Source: UBA7477 sp045602925 (lineage in GTDB: Bacteria; Bacillota; Clostridia; Oscillospirales; Ruminococcaceae). From it: a stretch of 63,697 nucleotides of DNA. This document shows positions 32,417-42,771 of this stretch, piece by piece. The notes below the pieces were generated by a model. It made no database searches and was not told the origin of the DNA. It saw only the letters and a list, made by a program, of their open reading frames with translations. The DNA is taken from assembly GCA_045602925.1 (NCBI GenBank), contig JAZSCN010000025.1:1-63697 (forward strand), in the 5' to 3' direction. How positions within the stretch are numbered: the stretch's first letter is position 1; each line of letters starts with the position of its first letter. A program made the position numbers and the translations under genes.

Positions 32417-33568
32417 TTACCAACTCAAAAACCATATACCCCAAGAGGTGTCAAAGTCTGCTTCAATACAAAAATAAAACTCGAAGCTTCCGTCTAGTAG
32501 ACCTGTGTTGCTTTCAAATCCAAAGCCTTTTTCTGCTAAGGAATGACAAGCACTTTGAAAACATAAGGTGGTCTTATATTTTTCTTCGGCGGATTTATCG
32601 TTGTAAAAACTCCCTTCAAATTGAGTATCTACACAAAGATTGTTCCTTGCATTAAGTTCAAATGTCATTGATGAGTTCACTATGGTTGTAATTGGCTTAG
32701 GAATTGTAAGTGTGTTGAAACCTTCGGTATCCCAATCTCTCCAACCCATTACATCACGATATTCAAAGCACCATTTGTCTACATAGTCGCTGTGTATGAT
32801 AACCTCACCTGTAACACCTTCGAAGTTGTTTACAAGATAGTTACACATATCGTCTATGACATTCTGCTTCTGCTGTTCAGTAGCCTGTTCAAGCATTACA
32901 GCTTCGTAGTCCTTCAATATACCTGTGATAGCGTACTGTCCGTTATCGGTTGAAGGCTTCTTGGTGGTTGTGGTGGTAGGCTTCTTTGTGGTTACTGTGG
33001 TAGTTGTTGTGACCTTCTCCTTAGAGAGTACAGAGCTTGACATATATCCACTCTTGTCGTTAGCCTTGACCTTGTACCATCCGTTATCACACTTGCCTGT
33101 GATTTCTACCTTTGTGTTCTTAGCGAGCTGTATTACTACAGGGTAGCTTGTAGAGTTACCACTTCTCATATTAGCTACGCAGTTAGTGTACATCGTGCCA
33201 CTAGCTGATGTTACCTTGATAGAGGTTGCCTTTGTGGTAGTAGTAGGCTTCTTAGCTGTAGTAGTTGTAGGCGATGTAGTGGTAGTTGATGTATCTGTCG
33301 GCTCTGTAGTAGTTGTTGTAGTATCGTCTGTAGCCGACTCTGTGTCTGTAGGCTCTGTAGTAGTCACAGTAGTTGTTGTAGGTGTAGTAGCTGACTCTGT
33401 GTCTGTAGGCTCGGTATCGTCTACAGGCTCGGAAGCTACAGTAGTTGTTGTTGTGGTGGTTGATGTGGTGGTAGCACCGACTTCATCGGTATCCATTGAG
33501 CTATCTGTGTTGCCACAAGCTGTAAGCATTAAGGATATAATTGCGAGTGCGATTAGCTTCTTCTTCAT
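32417..33568 (-). CDS. Lipoprotein with Thr-rich stalk and SH3b domain
   Basis: This 383-aa protein has a lipobox LTAC at residues 15-18, so it should be lipidated and held on the outer face of the membrane. Residues about 30-115 are a Thr/Glu/Ser-rich stalk. A bacterial SH3 domain follows (NCVANMRSGNSTSYPVVIQL, GWYKVKANDKSGYMSSS), probably binding wall peptide. After a second Thr-rich linker comes a unique C-terminal domain of about 170 residues. It may localise to the wall around the transfer channel. No hydrolase motif was seen. Confidence 0.78.
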   Translation of the reverse strand: MKKKLIALAIISLMLTACGNTDSSMDTDEVGATTTSTTTTTTTVASEPVDDTEPTDTESATTPTTTTVTTTEPTDTESATDDTTTTTTEPTDTSTTTTSPTTTTAKKPTTTTKATSIKVTSASGTMYTNCVANMRSGNSTSYPVVIQLAKNTKVEITGKCDNGWYKVKANDKSGYMSSSVLSKEKVTTTTTVTTKKPTTTTTKKPSTDNGQYAITGILKDYEAVMLEQATEQQKQNVIDDMCNYLVNNFEGVTGEVIIHSDYVDKWCFEYRDVMGWRDWDTEGFNTLTIPKPITTIVNSSMTFELNARNNLCVDTQFEGSFYNDKSAEEKYKTTLCFQSACHSLAEKGFGFESNTGLLDGSFEFYFCIEADFDTSWGIWFLSW

Positions 33569-33634
33569 AAAATCAGCTCCTTTTGAAATTAAAATAAGTG
33601 TACCATATTCTTGCTAGGTTGTCAAATGGGTAGG

Positions 33635-34300
33635 CTATAGAAGTCCGTCCTCTACATCGAATTCCTTGCGGTCATAAATCGTTCGGTTGTTGAGTTCATC
33701 GTTTGTAGGTGCAATAAGGAAGGAAGGTGTTACTCGGATATAGGTGTTATCGAATATCTCATTAAAGGTATACTGTAGCCCATTGAGGTAGCAAATTCTC
33801 AGCCTTAGGTCATCTATATGCCTTTGTTCAGGTGGGTCATTAACAGCGAGCTTGATGAATAGGGGAACGCCAATGAGCTTTGCGTTGTCGAGAAATTCCT
33901 TCTTGTACTTTAGCTTCTGCTCCTCAGGTGTGGTACTCCACAAGTGCTGTCGCATTATGCCTTCGATGATGTAGATGTAATGCTTATCCCAAGTGTCAAG
34001 TAGGCTAAAGCCGATGTGACCTTCGGTGTTGAGTATAGCGTGGCGAAACAATCTAGGGCAGTATGTCATTAGAAGGTATCTCTCTAGCGTTAGAGGAGGT
34101 GTTACCTGCATTAAGCGTTTCCATACAGGCTTTTCTGCTTCGTCGGTGTAGAGCTTGCCAAAAAGCTCTTGGATTACTTCTGCGTTGAGTAGGTGAAGGG
34201 TTGTTCCGTCACTATCTAGTTCGTCCTTGATGTATGACCTGTCAAGTAATATCTTATCTGCTTTAACTTCGAGTTCTAAACGGATTTCTTCAGTTGTCAT
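33635..34300 (-). CDS. Unrecognised protein (221 aa)
   Basis: This soluble, mostly helical protein has a segment PPLTLERYLLMTYCPRLFRH and a C-terminus ending DVEDGLL. No family was recognised. The ATG at 34300 follows GGAG by eight bases, and a GTG nine bases upstream is a weaker alternative. It has its own consensus promoter, unusual in this operon-rich element, so it may be an early or regulatory gene. It does not carry the C-terminal tail. Confidence 0.65.
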   Translation of the reverse strand: MTTEEIRLELEVKADKILLDRSYIKDELDSDGTTLHLLNAEVIQELFGKLYTDEAEKPVWKRLMQVTPPLTLERYLLMTYCPRLFRHAILNTEGHIGFSLLDTWDKHYIYIIEGIMRQHLWSTTPEEQKLKYKKEFLDNAKLIGVPLFIKLAVNDPPEQRHIDDLRLRICYLNGLQYTFNEIFDNTYIRVTPSFLIAPTNDELNNRTIYDRKEFDVEDGLL

Positions 34301-34349
34301 ATTAGTCACTCCTTGTAAGTTAAATTAGGGTATTCTTCCCCTTATACAC

Positions 34350-34378
34350 ATTATATCACAGAATTGTGAATTTGTCAA
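34350..34378 (-). promoter_or_regulatory. Consensus promoter of the 221-aa protein gene
   Basis: On the minus strand TTGACA (34373-34378) and TATAAT (34350-34355) with a 17-base spacer lie about 50 bases before the start. Confidence 0.85.
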
Positions 34379-34480
34379 CATATTTATGCGTTCTAAAACA
34401 GGTGTTATATGAATTTGTATGGTTGCACAAGATAGTTTTCGTTTATTGTGCATATTGCCAAGAGTGTGTATCCCACACCC

Positions 34481-34507
34481 AAAAGTGTGTCTTTAAGACA
34501 CACTTTT
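34481..34507. repeat. GTGTGTC palindrome copy 13 (3' of the giant gene)
   Basis: The longest perfect copy: AAAAGTGTGTC-N5-GACACACTTTT. It follows the tagged end of the methylase-helicase gene. Confidence 0.92.
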
Positions 34508-34522
34508 GAAAGGGGAGTGAAG

Positions 34523-37500
34523 CTAAATGCTTCTTGTATCATCACTCTTAGTCAGGTCGAGTGCCTCGTCATCGAGTATCTGATTATCTGCATCGGCACT
34601 TTCACCGAGTGCAAGTTCTCTTGTCAGCTCGTTGAGTCTTTTCGACTTCTCCTGATATTCCTGTTCCTTAGGGAAGGTCTGCGACAGCAGTTGCTTGTCG
34701 TTCTCCATCTGCCTATGTAGGCTATCAAGTTCTTCAGTTCTCTTGACTATCAGTTCAGGAATACGGCTGTCGATAAGGTTATCGAGCCTAGTTATATTAC
34801 CTGTAATTGATTGACCGAGATAGTTATCGAGGGTGATACCTTGACCACTAAGCACAAGCTTGTACTGTGCGAGTGCGTCCATCTGACAGTAGATGTCAAA
34901 TCCTCTGTATCTGCCGAGCTTCGTCTTAGACATACTTGCGAAAGAGGACTCCTCCATAAGTGCTTTACCACCGTCTTTGCGATTATCGTAGGTCACACCT
35001 GCAATTACAATCTCAAAGTTGTTGTTCTCTGTAGCTTCCTCATCGTCTGATTGCTTCGGATACTGCTTCGAGTATTCCTCTGCCTTCTTTAGCTTTTCGA
35101 GGTGCCTTTCAATCTCTTTAATCTTGTTCGGCAAGGTTATCTCTAGCTCTCGTCTTGCAGTAGATTGACTTTCGATAAACTGTCTACGCTGTAGCTGTAG
35201 TCTTTGCACTACAACCTTCAGCTCTAGGTGTTCTTTAATTCTTGTATCACCTGTGGCAAGCATTTTGATTTCAGCGTAGTTAAGTGCCTGTTCGTCAACA
35301 TCGTCAACGCTTCTACCACCGACCTTGTCGGTCATAACCTGTGAAATCATCTTCTGCTTGTTCTCAATGACCTGCCACGAGTATGCGTCAAAGCTACCCT
35401 TCGTTACATATCTGAAGATTTCAACCTCATCGTTAATGTTACCTTGACGTAGGATACGTCCTTCACGCTGTTCGATGTCGGAAGGCTTCCACGCAACATC
35501 GAGGTGATGTAAAGCACATAACCTCTGCTGTATGTTAGTTCCTGCACCGAGCTTCGCTGTAGAGCCTAGAATGATACGGACATTACCACTATTCACTCTA
35601 TCGAATAGCTTTAGCTTTTCCTCATCGTTCTTAGCTTCGTGAATGAAGGCTATTTCAGACTTCGGTATGCCGTAGTTGTTCACAAGCTTGTTGCGAATAT
35701 CATCGTAGAGGTTAAATTCCGAGCTAGGAGTTGAAACATCGAGGAACACAAGCTGTGTGAGTTTCTCGTCGCTCGTGTCCTCGTACTTCTGTGCTATGTT
35801 CTCAATGGCTATGTTAATCTTGCTATCAGGATTATCGTCAGCGTCAGGATTAACAAGTCGCATATCTATAGCACACATCTTGCCGTCGGTAGTAATCTTC
35901 AAGAAGTTATCGACTCTAGGGTCTACCTTCTTGTCCTTACATCTTTCAGCTCGCTCGCCACACTCAAAGATAAATTCCTTTTGTTCCTCTGACGGCTCAA
36001 TTACACATACTGTGTACTTGCCGTTCTTCAGCTTCGGAACAGGGAGCTTCAGCATATCAGCCGTCTGAATGTCGGTGCAACGTCTGAAGTGTGTCATAAG
36101 TTCAGGCACATTGTTGAAAGACGAACACCTATTCTTAGGTCTGAAGTGTGTACCTGTAGGGTCAAGCTCTATAACTGTGTCAATGCTTACGAAATCAGAA
36201 GCCCAAGCATCAAATGCTGAGTAGCCTTTTTCCTTTAGGAAGTCAGGCTGTAGGTATCTCTGCATTGTGAACATCTCAATAAGGCTGTTGCTTATAGGAG
36301 TACCTGTGCCGAATACTACGCCCTTGTTTCCTCCGTTAATTTCGCTAAGATACATAGTCTTTAGAAGTAAATCTTCAGCTCGCTTAGAAGCTGATGTCGA
36401 TATACCACCTATGCGACCTAGTCTTGTAGTAGTAGACAAGTTCTTAAAGAGGTGAGCTTCGTCAATAAAGAGTGCGTCTACACCGAGCTTCTCAAACTCA
36501 ACTACATTCTCGTTGTTTTCAAATTCGAGTTTCTTTAGTTTAGCTTCGTACATTTTGCGAAGTCGAGTAGCTTCCTTTACGGATAGGTCTTTCTTAGAGC
36601 CTGACCTCATTATTTCTTCGCACTCATCTATCATCTTAGTGTAGAAGCGTTCTCTACGTTCAGCCGATACCTGAAGCATACCGAAGGTAGAGTGTCCGAT
36701 AATGATTGCGTCGTAATTACCTGTTGCAATACGGCTGATAAACCTCTTTCGATTTTCCTTCTTGAAATCCTCGTTAGTTGCAACAAGGATATTTGCGTTA
36801 GGGTATAGTCGCATAAAATCACTATGCCATTGTGATAACAAGTGATTAGGTACCGCGATGAGTGACTTGTGAGCAATTCCTACACGCTTAAACTCCATTG
36901 CGATGGCTGACATTTCAAAGGTCTTACCTGCACCTACACAATGGGCGAGTAGGGTGTTGCCACTATAGATTGCTCGTGCTACAGCGTTCTTCTGATGTGG
37001 CTTCAGCTCGATAAGTGATGTCATACCTTCAAAGCTCAGGTTAGAGCCGTCATACTGACGTACTACCTCGTTGTTGACATTTTCGTTGTAGATACGCTCT
37101 AGCTGTCGCTTGCGATAATCATCACTCCATATCCAATTAGCGAATTTCTCTTTGATTGCGTCAGCCTTTGCTATCGCAATAGCAGTTTCCTTCTTGTTAG
37201 TGACAAAACGCTCTTTGCCGTTAGGCTCTGTTATCTTATCCTTGATTTCAATCTTCTGCTGATTGAGGATATGTTCGAGGATATGTAGGAAATTCATTCT
37301 CTTAGTGCCAAAGGCACCTGCTTCTGAGTAAGAGCTGTTCGCATAAGCCTTGTTAGTGATGTTCCACGTTGCTGTAGGTGGATAGTACTCAACGTTTACT
37401 CCACTAGAAGCGTAGAAGCCCATAGTGTCACCGATGAAATCTCGGATGCACCTAGTCGGTATCCATGATGAGCCGAGTCGCACCGATATATCGTCTGCGT

Positions 37501-40500
37501 ACAGCCACTCAGGTTGTACAGCTTCGAGCGACTTAACGTTAACCTCGTAGCTACTGTCGTTTCTCATTGCATTTTTTGCTTTCACAAGTTTCTCCCTAAC
37601 ATTGCCTGAAAGATACTCGTCGGCTGTAACATACTCGTCTGTGTTAGGAATTCTGAATATCTTATCTCCGTTGAGAGCGTTGATGATTTCTTCCTTCGTC
37701 GCATTGTCGCAAAGTGAAGAAATGTAATCAAAGTCTATCCTTGCCTTGTTCTGCATTGACACCATAAAGCCGTCCTGAATTGTATCACAATGTGTGATGT
37801 CAAAACGCTGTCGCATAGTTCTCTGCGAGAAGATAGGAGCTTTACTGTAGGTAATGCTTTTGTCGGCATTGACAGTTCTTTCTTCAAGAGAATGTAGGAA
37901 ACCGACAAAGTCATTAGATAAAATTCCTTTCTTATCGAGAACATCAAGGTGTTCCTTGTGCTTTTCTACATACTCGTCGTAGATTTCATTGAGGTACTGT
38001 TGCTTTACAGCTAAGTCCTCATCCCTTATACCTTCATACTGTGAGTTGATAATGTCACGAGCTGTGTCGTGAATGTTAAGAGCGTCGATTACCTTCACCT
38101 TCAAGCCTTCTTCTAAAGGCTTTGGCGTGAGGAAAGCTCCTTCACGCTGATAGATTTCGCCATCGATAAGCTTGTATGCACCATTGAGCATATCTGTAGG
38201 TGCAGGGATTAGAGTGGATTTGTCAGCTTCGATAATCTCACCCTCAGGGTTTATCTGCGTTAGGCTCTGCTTAAAGACCACCTTGCCTTTAAGCTTCTCA
38301 CAGCACTTAGAAAGTGCTACTTCGAGGGGTACATCAGGATTCTCCTTTACAGTTAAATCGAATCCGAAACGTGTAGACGTTTCTTCGAGTGTACCACATA
38401 TCATATCAGGATTGTCGATGAAATACTGATTGATGTTGTACGCCTGACGATGTGACGGCATCCACATAAGGTCTACATTAGTCCATCTATCGAGCTTAGA
38501 GGTTATCTCGTCACGCTTCTGAAGGAAGATGATGTCTGATACTACCTCTGTACCTGCGTTTGACTTGAAGGCTGTTTCAGGAAGTCTGATAGCTCCCAAA
38601 AACTCGCAACGCTCGGATATGTACTCTCTTGTCTTGGCATTGACCTTATCCATTGTACCCTTCGAGGTGATGAAGGCTATGAGTCCACCACTATGTACCT
38701 TGTCGATTGTCTTTGCAAAGTAGTAGTCGTGTATTCTCATATTGAGCTTATTGTATCTCTTGTCATCAACCTTAAAATCTCCGAAAGGCACGTTACTGAT
38801 TGCAACATCAAAGTATTCGTCAGGGAGCTGTGAGTTCTCATATCCACAAACCTGTATGTTAGCTGTCTGATAGAGCTGTTTAGCAATTCTTCCTGAAATG
38901 CTGTCTAGCTCTACACCATAGCACTTAGACTTACGCCACATATCTGCAGGCATACGTCCGAAGAAGTTTCCGACAGCCATCGCAGGTTCAAGGACGTTAC
39001 CGCCCTTGAATCCCATGCTCTCTAGTACTTCGTACATCTTGTCTACGATAATAGGCTGTGTGTAGAAGGCTGTGAGAGTGGATTCCTTTGCTGACTCATA
39101 TTCTTCTTCTGACAGAAGTTCCTTCAGCTCGGTGTACTCTGCTGTCCATTTGCTCTCATCAAATGCGTCTGCAAGTCCACCCCAACCGACATACTGTGCA
39201 AGCACCTCTTGTTCTTCGGCTGTTGCAAATCGTTTTTCGCTCTCAATGGTAGTTAAGAGCTTGATTGCTTCAACATTTTTGCGATACTTCTCTCTAGGCT
39301 TGTCTACGCCTAGCTCGGTATCGGTGATAGTATAGTCTATCTTGCTGGGAGCGTGCTTTTCAGCAAGCTCGGTCACAGCTTCTTTTTGAGCCTTGACCGA
39401 GTTAATATCTTCTATACTTTCAGTATGGAAGATAGGATACCAACCTGTGTTATCATCTCTAAGCTCGGCTTTACCTGTGTCCTCGTTAATGTCTGTAACT
39501 GTGTACTGACGATTATCTAGAGTGACTACTTCACCGACGTGTAGCGTATCGAATACTTCTTCGGAAGGAGCTGTCTGCTCGTCTGCTTTTTTAGGTATTT
39601 CTTCAGCCACTTCTTCAGCTTCTTCGTTTTTCTCATACTCAAAGTATTTAACACGCTCGCCTGTGATAGAGTCTATAGCTTCAGCAAGCTTGTAGCCCTG
39701 TTCTGTGATGTTGCGTAGCCACTTAGTAGTGAAGGATGATAAGTCTTGACGCTTGTATGCCGAATCGTTGACTAGGTAGTAGATACCGAGTCCACTTTGC
39801 TCATACGAGAGTGGTATGAGCTTCTTGTTGTCCTCGTCGATAGTGTAGCATATCTCAGGGTCGTACATCATATCTCCGTTTTGCATATAGTAGTGAGCTA
39901 TAGCTATATCTTCATCGTTGATACGCTCTACATAAAGCTTCTCGTAGCAAGAGCTGTTCGGTACAACATACAGCTCATATCTGTGAGTGCCATCAAAAAT
40001 CTTAGGGAAAACCTTTGATGCTCTATCGTAGTTTCGATTAGTGATGTCGATTACTGCAGGAGCTTCTGATAGGTTGATAACTAACTCCTTCAGTTTGAGA
40101 ACTTCAGTTTGTTGTTTCTCTGCTTCAGACGTTGGTGCGAGCTGTGAAAGAGATAGCTTTATATCTTCTATCGAGTCTAAGACCTTATCGCATTTAGCTT
40201 TACACTCCTCGCTGACGGCCGAAATGCTTTCAGCGTTCGTCAGCTCGCTGATTAGTTCTCCGAGCTGTGTTACTTTCTCGGCAATCGGTGAGCTGTGAGT
40301 ACGAGCTATAAGGTCAGCAGAGTAGTTCGCAATGCCACTCCACAGGAAGTAGCCTGTTTCCACCTTGCCTTGTCTTGCACACAAGAGAGCTTCGTATATT
40401 CTCATCAGATTCTCATCGTCACTTGCACTATCTTGTAGCTCGGTGATGTTAGGTCTGTTATCTAGGTATCTTTCTGCCGAATAGTCATAGATAATTTCTT

Positions 40501-41911
40501 GTGCTATAGCACATTCTCTTGCGTGATTAGAATCGTCTTTGTATCTAGCAAGATATTTTTCAGCTTCTTCTATTGTGATGTAGCTGTTATTCTTGATTAA
40601 GAAGGCTATGCGACCTGAAACGTCTGCCCACTTGAAACTTCTTGTGTAGCCGTTATTTAATTTAATTTCTAATCCTTTTCGATTAAAATTAGCAAAGCCT
40701 TCGTTTGTGTTGAAGCCACCAATCCCATACTCATCACAAATTTTACTCGTCCTGTCTTTAAGCTTTGGTGTGTTCTTGATGATGTCATATATTCTGAATT
40801 TGCCACCTACAAATCCACTTCCACGTCTTAACATAGTATTTTCGGATTCAAAGTTGTTTGCAGGAGGTGTGACTAATACAGGCTCAGGCTCGCTAACGCT
40901 TGCAGGAGCTTCTGCTTCAGTTGTGATAGTGTCATCTTCTGTGACAGAATCAGATAACGTAGGTGTGTTGTCTGCAAGCTCCATCTTGCCTGACTTGAAC
41001 AAATCATCATAGCCACCGACGATTGTTATCGTTGAATGATTGTCCTCAGGATTGACATTTTCTAAGGTAGTTACAAATCCGACCTTCTCAATAATCCAAG
41101 TTCGTTCCTGATAATCGACCATATCACCGACAGTAAGTGTCGGCACTTCTAGTTGCGTTTCTTCAGCTTCTCCAACTTCTTCAGAAGGTGTGCTACTTTC
41201 GATTTTTTCGGTTACAAAGCTTTCAGCTTCTTCGATGTCTGTAATGCCACTAGCATTGAGCTGTTCGGATATTTTATCAAGGGTGTCCTCTTTCTGCTCT
41301 CTAGCATACAAGGATGGATTTTTCTGCACATCTCTAGCAGTTGAAAGGATAGAATCTACGCTATTAGATATAATGCCGATGGATACTATTAAGTCAGCTT
41401 CGGATAGCTCTGTCAGATAAGAAAAATCGTATACTTGATTATCCTCAATTCCGAGCCTACGGAACAGGCAGTATGACAAGCTCTGATGTATAAATTCAGC
41501 TTGCTGTCTGTTTCTTGCTCTGACGTAGTGCTTCAGGATTAAACTAAAGCTTTCCTCAAAGCTGTAGCTTGGATTGAGTGAAGCTTCGTTGCGATTGTAT
41601 AACTCTCTAATCAGTAGGTCGTCTGTAGAACGTTTGTATGTCCATCTAGGGTTATTATCTGTATCTCCAACTGTCTGTGCTACATCGAACAGATAGAAGA
41701 CGTGTCCTTCTTTCTTAACTCGGATAGGTCGAGAGCCTGTTTTGATTTTTCGATGTAGCTTTGCCCATTTTGACGAGTCTGCAAGTACAGATACGTTGGG
41801 GTGTACGTTAAGCACTTCAATCTGCGATTGAGTGTCAAACGTACATAGTGTTGGGCAAGCTTGCAAGTAGCGTTGCCATTGTTCTGAGTTTCTAAGTTTA
41901 TTTACATCCAT
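34523..41911 (-). CDS. Giant DNA methylase-helicase (DarB-like) with degenerate C-terminal tag
   Basis: This 2462-aa protein has a largely unique N-terminal third. An adenine-methyltransferase-like domain has SNVPFGDF near residue 1037 and the upstream block VLEPAMAVGNFFGRMP. An SF2/SNF2-like helicase has AHCVGAGKTFEM near 1657, FIDEAHLFKN near 1815 and REGRILRQGN near 2147. Proteins of this layout are typical of large Firmicute mobile elements. They resemble phage P1 DarB, an anti-restriction protein delivered with DNA. The C-terminus DDEALDLTKSDDTRSI is a worn copy of the shared tail. The gene is preceded by a 22-codon open frame whose end contains its ribosome site. Confidence 0.87.
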   Translation of the reverse strand: MDVNKLRNSEQWQRYLQACPTLCTFDTQSQIEVLNVHPNVSVLADSSKWAKLHRKIKTGSRPIRVKKEGHVFYLFDVAQTVGDTDNNPRWTYKRSTDDLLIRELYNRNEASLNPSYSFEESFSLILKHYVRARNRQQAEFIHQSLSYCLFRRLGIEDNQVYDFSYLTELSEADLIVSIGIISNSVDSILSTARDVQKNPSLYAREQKEDTLDKISEQLNASGITDIEEAESFVTEKIESSTPSEEVGEAEETQLEVPTLTVGDMVDYQERTWIIEKVGFVTTLENVNPEDNHSTITIVGGYDDLFKSGKMELADNTPTLSDSVTEDDTITTEAEAPASVSEPEPVLVTPPANNFESENTMLRRGSGFVGGKFRIYDIIKNTPKLKDRTSKICDEYGIGGFNTNEGFANFNRKGLEIKLNNGYTRSFKWADVSGRIAFLIKNNSYITIEEAEKYLARYKDDSNHARECAIAQEIIYDYSAERYLDNRPNITELQDSASDDENLMRIYEALLCARQGKVETGYFLWSGIANYSADLIARTHSSPIAEKVTQLGELISELTNAESISAVSEECKAKCDKVLDSIEDIKLSLSQLAPTSEAEKQQTEVLKLKELVINLSEAPAVIDITNRNYDRASKVFPKIFDGTHRYELYVVPNSSCYEKLYVERINDEDIAIAHYYMQNGDMMYDPEICYTIDEDNKKLIPLSYEQSGLGIYYLVNDSAYKRQDLSSFTTKWLRNITEQGYKLAEAIDSITGERVKYFEYEKNEEAEEVAEEIPKKADEQTAPSEEVFDTLHVGEVVTLDNRQYTVTDINEDTGKAELRDDNTGWYPIFHTESIEDINSVKAQKEAVTELAEKHAPSKIDYTITDTELGVDKPREKYRKNVEAIKLLTTIESEKRFATAEEQEVLAQYVGWGGLADAFDESKWTAEYTELKELLSEEEYESAKESTLTAFYTQPIIVDKMYEVLESMGFKGGNVLEPAMAVGNFFGRMPADMWRKSKCYGVELDSISGRIAKQLYQTANIQVCGYENSQLPDEYFDVAISNVPFGDFKVDDKRYNKLNMRIHDYYFAKTIDKVHSGGLIAFITSKGTMDKVNAKTREYISERCEFLGAIRLPETAFKSNAGTEVVSDIIFLQKRDEITSKLDRWTNVDLMWMPSHRQAYNINQYFIDNPDMICGTLEETSTRFGFDLTVKENPDVPLEVALSKCCEKLKGKVVFKQSLTQINPEGEIIEADKSTLIPAPTDMLNGAYKLIDGEIYQREGAFLTPKPLEEGLKVKVIDALNIHDTARDIINSQYEGIRDEDLAVKQQYLNEIYDEYVEKHKEHLDVLDKKGILSNDFVGFLHSLEERTVNADKSITYSKAPIFSQRTMRQRFDITHCDTIQDGFMVSMQNKARIDFDYISSLCDNATKEEIINALNGDKIFRIPNTDEYVTADEYLSGNVREKLVKAKNAMRNDSSYEVNVKSLEAVQPEWLYADDISVRLGSSWIPTRCIRDFIGDTMGFYASSGVNVEYYPPTATWNITNKAYANSSYSEAGAFGTKRMNFLHILEHILNQQKIEIKDKITEPNGKERFVTNKKETAIAIAKADAIKEKFANWIWSDDYRKRQLERIYNENVNNEVVRQYDGSNLSFEGMTSLIELKPHQKNAVARAIYSGNTLLAHCVGAGKTFEMSAIAMEFKRVGIAHKSLIAVPNHLLSQWHSDFMRLYPNANILVATNEDFKKENRKRFISRIATGNYDAIIIGHSTFGMLQVSAERRERFYTKMIDECEEIMRSGSKKDLSVKEATRLRKMYEAKLKKLEFENNENVVEFEKLGVDALFIDEAHLFKNLSTTTRLGRIGGISTSASKRAEDLLLKTMYLSEINGGNKGVVFGTGTPISNSLIEMFTMQRYLQPDFLKEKGYSAFDAWASDFVSIDTVIELDPTGTHFRPKNRCSSFNNVPELMTHFRRCTDIQTADMLKLPVPKLKNGKYTVCVIEPSEEQKEFIFECGERAERCKDKKVDPRVDNFLKITTDGKMCAIDMRLVNPDADDNPDSKINIAIENIAQKYEDTSDEKLTQLVFLDVSTPSSEFNLYDDIRNKLVNNYGIPKSEIAFIHEAKNDEEKLKLFDRVNSGNVRIILGSTAKLGAGTNIQQRLCALHHLDVAWKPSDIEQREGRILRQGNINDEVEIFRYVTKGSFDAYSWQVIENKQKMISQVMTDKVGGRSVDDVDEQALNYAEIKMLATGDTRIKEHLELKVVVQRLQLQRRQFIESQSTARRELEITLPNKIKEIERHLEKLKKAEEYSKQYPKQSDDEEATENNNFEIVIAGVTYDNRKDGGKALMEESSFASMSKTKLGRYRGFDIYCQMDALAQYKLVLSGQGITLDNYLGQSITGNITRLDNLIDSRIPELIVKRTEELDSLHRQMENDKQLLSQTFPKEQEYQEKSKRLNELTRELALGESADADNQILDDEALDLTKSDDTRSI

Positions 41912-41916
41912 TCGCT

Positions 41917-41985
41917 TTACACCTCAATTACTATAATAAACTTATACTTGCTTGCGTTGTAATTCTTCGCTTGTTCGGGTGTCAT
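41917..41985 (-). CDS. 22-aa leader peptide upstream of the giant gene
   Basis: An ATG at 41983-41985 follows GGAGG by nine bases, the best type of ribosome site in the element, and opens a 22-codon frame beginning MTPEQAKNYN and ending FIIVIEV. Its last codons contain the GAGGTG site of the giant gene, whose ATG follows five bases later. The arrangement suggests translational coupling or a regulatory leader. The SD itself is formed from the stop of the tagged gene upstream (TAGGAGG). Confidence 0.5.
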   Translation of the reverse strand: MTPEQAKNYNASKYKFIIVIEV

Positions 41986-41998
41986 ATTAGCGTTCCTC

Positions 41999-42367
41999 CT
42001 ATCTGCTCAGACCTTCGTCTTCGGTCAGGTCTAAGTAATCTTCATCGTGAGGAATACGTCCTACCCAAACAGCATCATCTCCGAGTTCTTCGAGCAGAGC
42101 GTTGAAGTCATCTTCATCACAACAAGTTCGGATACCGAAGTCTGCAATGCCTTGCTCCCATTCAGATACGTCTATACCATCATCAACAAGGTCATATTTT
42201 AACTCTAGCCAAGCTATGTTTTCTTCCATATACCAACAAAGCTCTGTCGGTATGCCACCTGTTTGGTCACATTGAAAATCTCCTGAATAGTGAATATCAA
42301 AAAGAAGGTCAGGGTTAGCGTCCTTTGTTAACTTATCTCGCTCCTTTTTGAAGTCTTCGTATGTCAT
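41999..42367 (-). CDS. Unrecognised acidic tagged protein (122 aa)
   Basis: This small, very acidic protein (LCWYMEENIAWLELKYDLV, EWEQGIADFGI) ends YLDLTEDEGLSR. No family was recognised. Small size and strong acidity are common in DNA-mimic anti-restriction and anti-defence proteins, a suggestion only. Its ATG follows a GGAGG joined to the stop codon of the tagged gene upstream, and its own stop TAG begins the next GGAGG, so tag, stop and ribosome site form one DNA module. Confidence 0.68.
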   Translation of the reverse strand: MTYEDFKKERDKLTKDANPDLLFDIHYSGDFQCDQTGGIPTELCWYMEENIAWLELKYDLVDDGIDVSEWEQGIADFGIRTCCDEDDFNALLEELGDDAVWVGRIPHDEDYLDLTEDEGLSR

Positions 42368-42381
42368 ACTGTCTGTTCCTC

Positions 42382-42771
42382 CTATCTACTCAGACCTTCG
42401 TCTTCGGTCAGGTCGAGAAGCCCATCATAAACGTCATCATCAATATCCTTTTCGAGTAGCTCGTCCTCGTCTTCTTCGTCTTGCTTCTGTCCAACGTCGT
42501 AATATACGTTTTCTGATATATATGCTAATAGGGTAGTGTGTGGTATCTTGGTAAGCTGACCTGCCGTTCTGACGATACCACATTTGTAGTCATTGCTCAT
42601 AAATGAGTGACTATCATCTTCCTTCATAATCTCTTGGCAGGTGTATTCAATGTTTTCGTCGGTCAGATGACGTATACCTACATCCATAAGATGTGATATA
42701 GCCGTCCTAAACATCATCTCATCTTTTCGTCTAATGTTATTTATCTGTTTAACGTACTCTGCGTAGTTCAT
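42382..42771 (-). CDS. Unrecognised tagged protein (129 aa)
   Basis: The N-terminal 85 residues are helical (MNYAEYVKQINNIRRKDEMM), followed by an acidic linker and the tail GLLDLTEDEGLSR. No family was recognised. The start overlaps the stop of the 92-aa gene by four bases, so the two are translationally coupled. Confidence 0.66.
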   Translation of the reverse strand: MNYAEYVKQINNIRRKDEMMFRTAISHLMDVGIRHLTDENIEYTCQEIMKEDDSHSFMSNDYKCGIVRTAGQLTKIPHTTLLAYISENVYYDVGQKQDEEDEDELLEKDIDDDVYDGLLDLTEDEGLSR

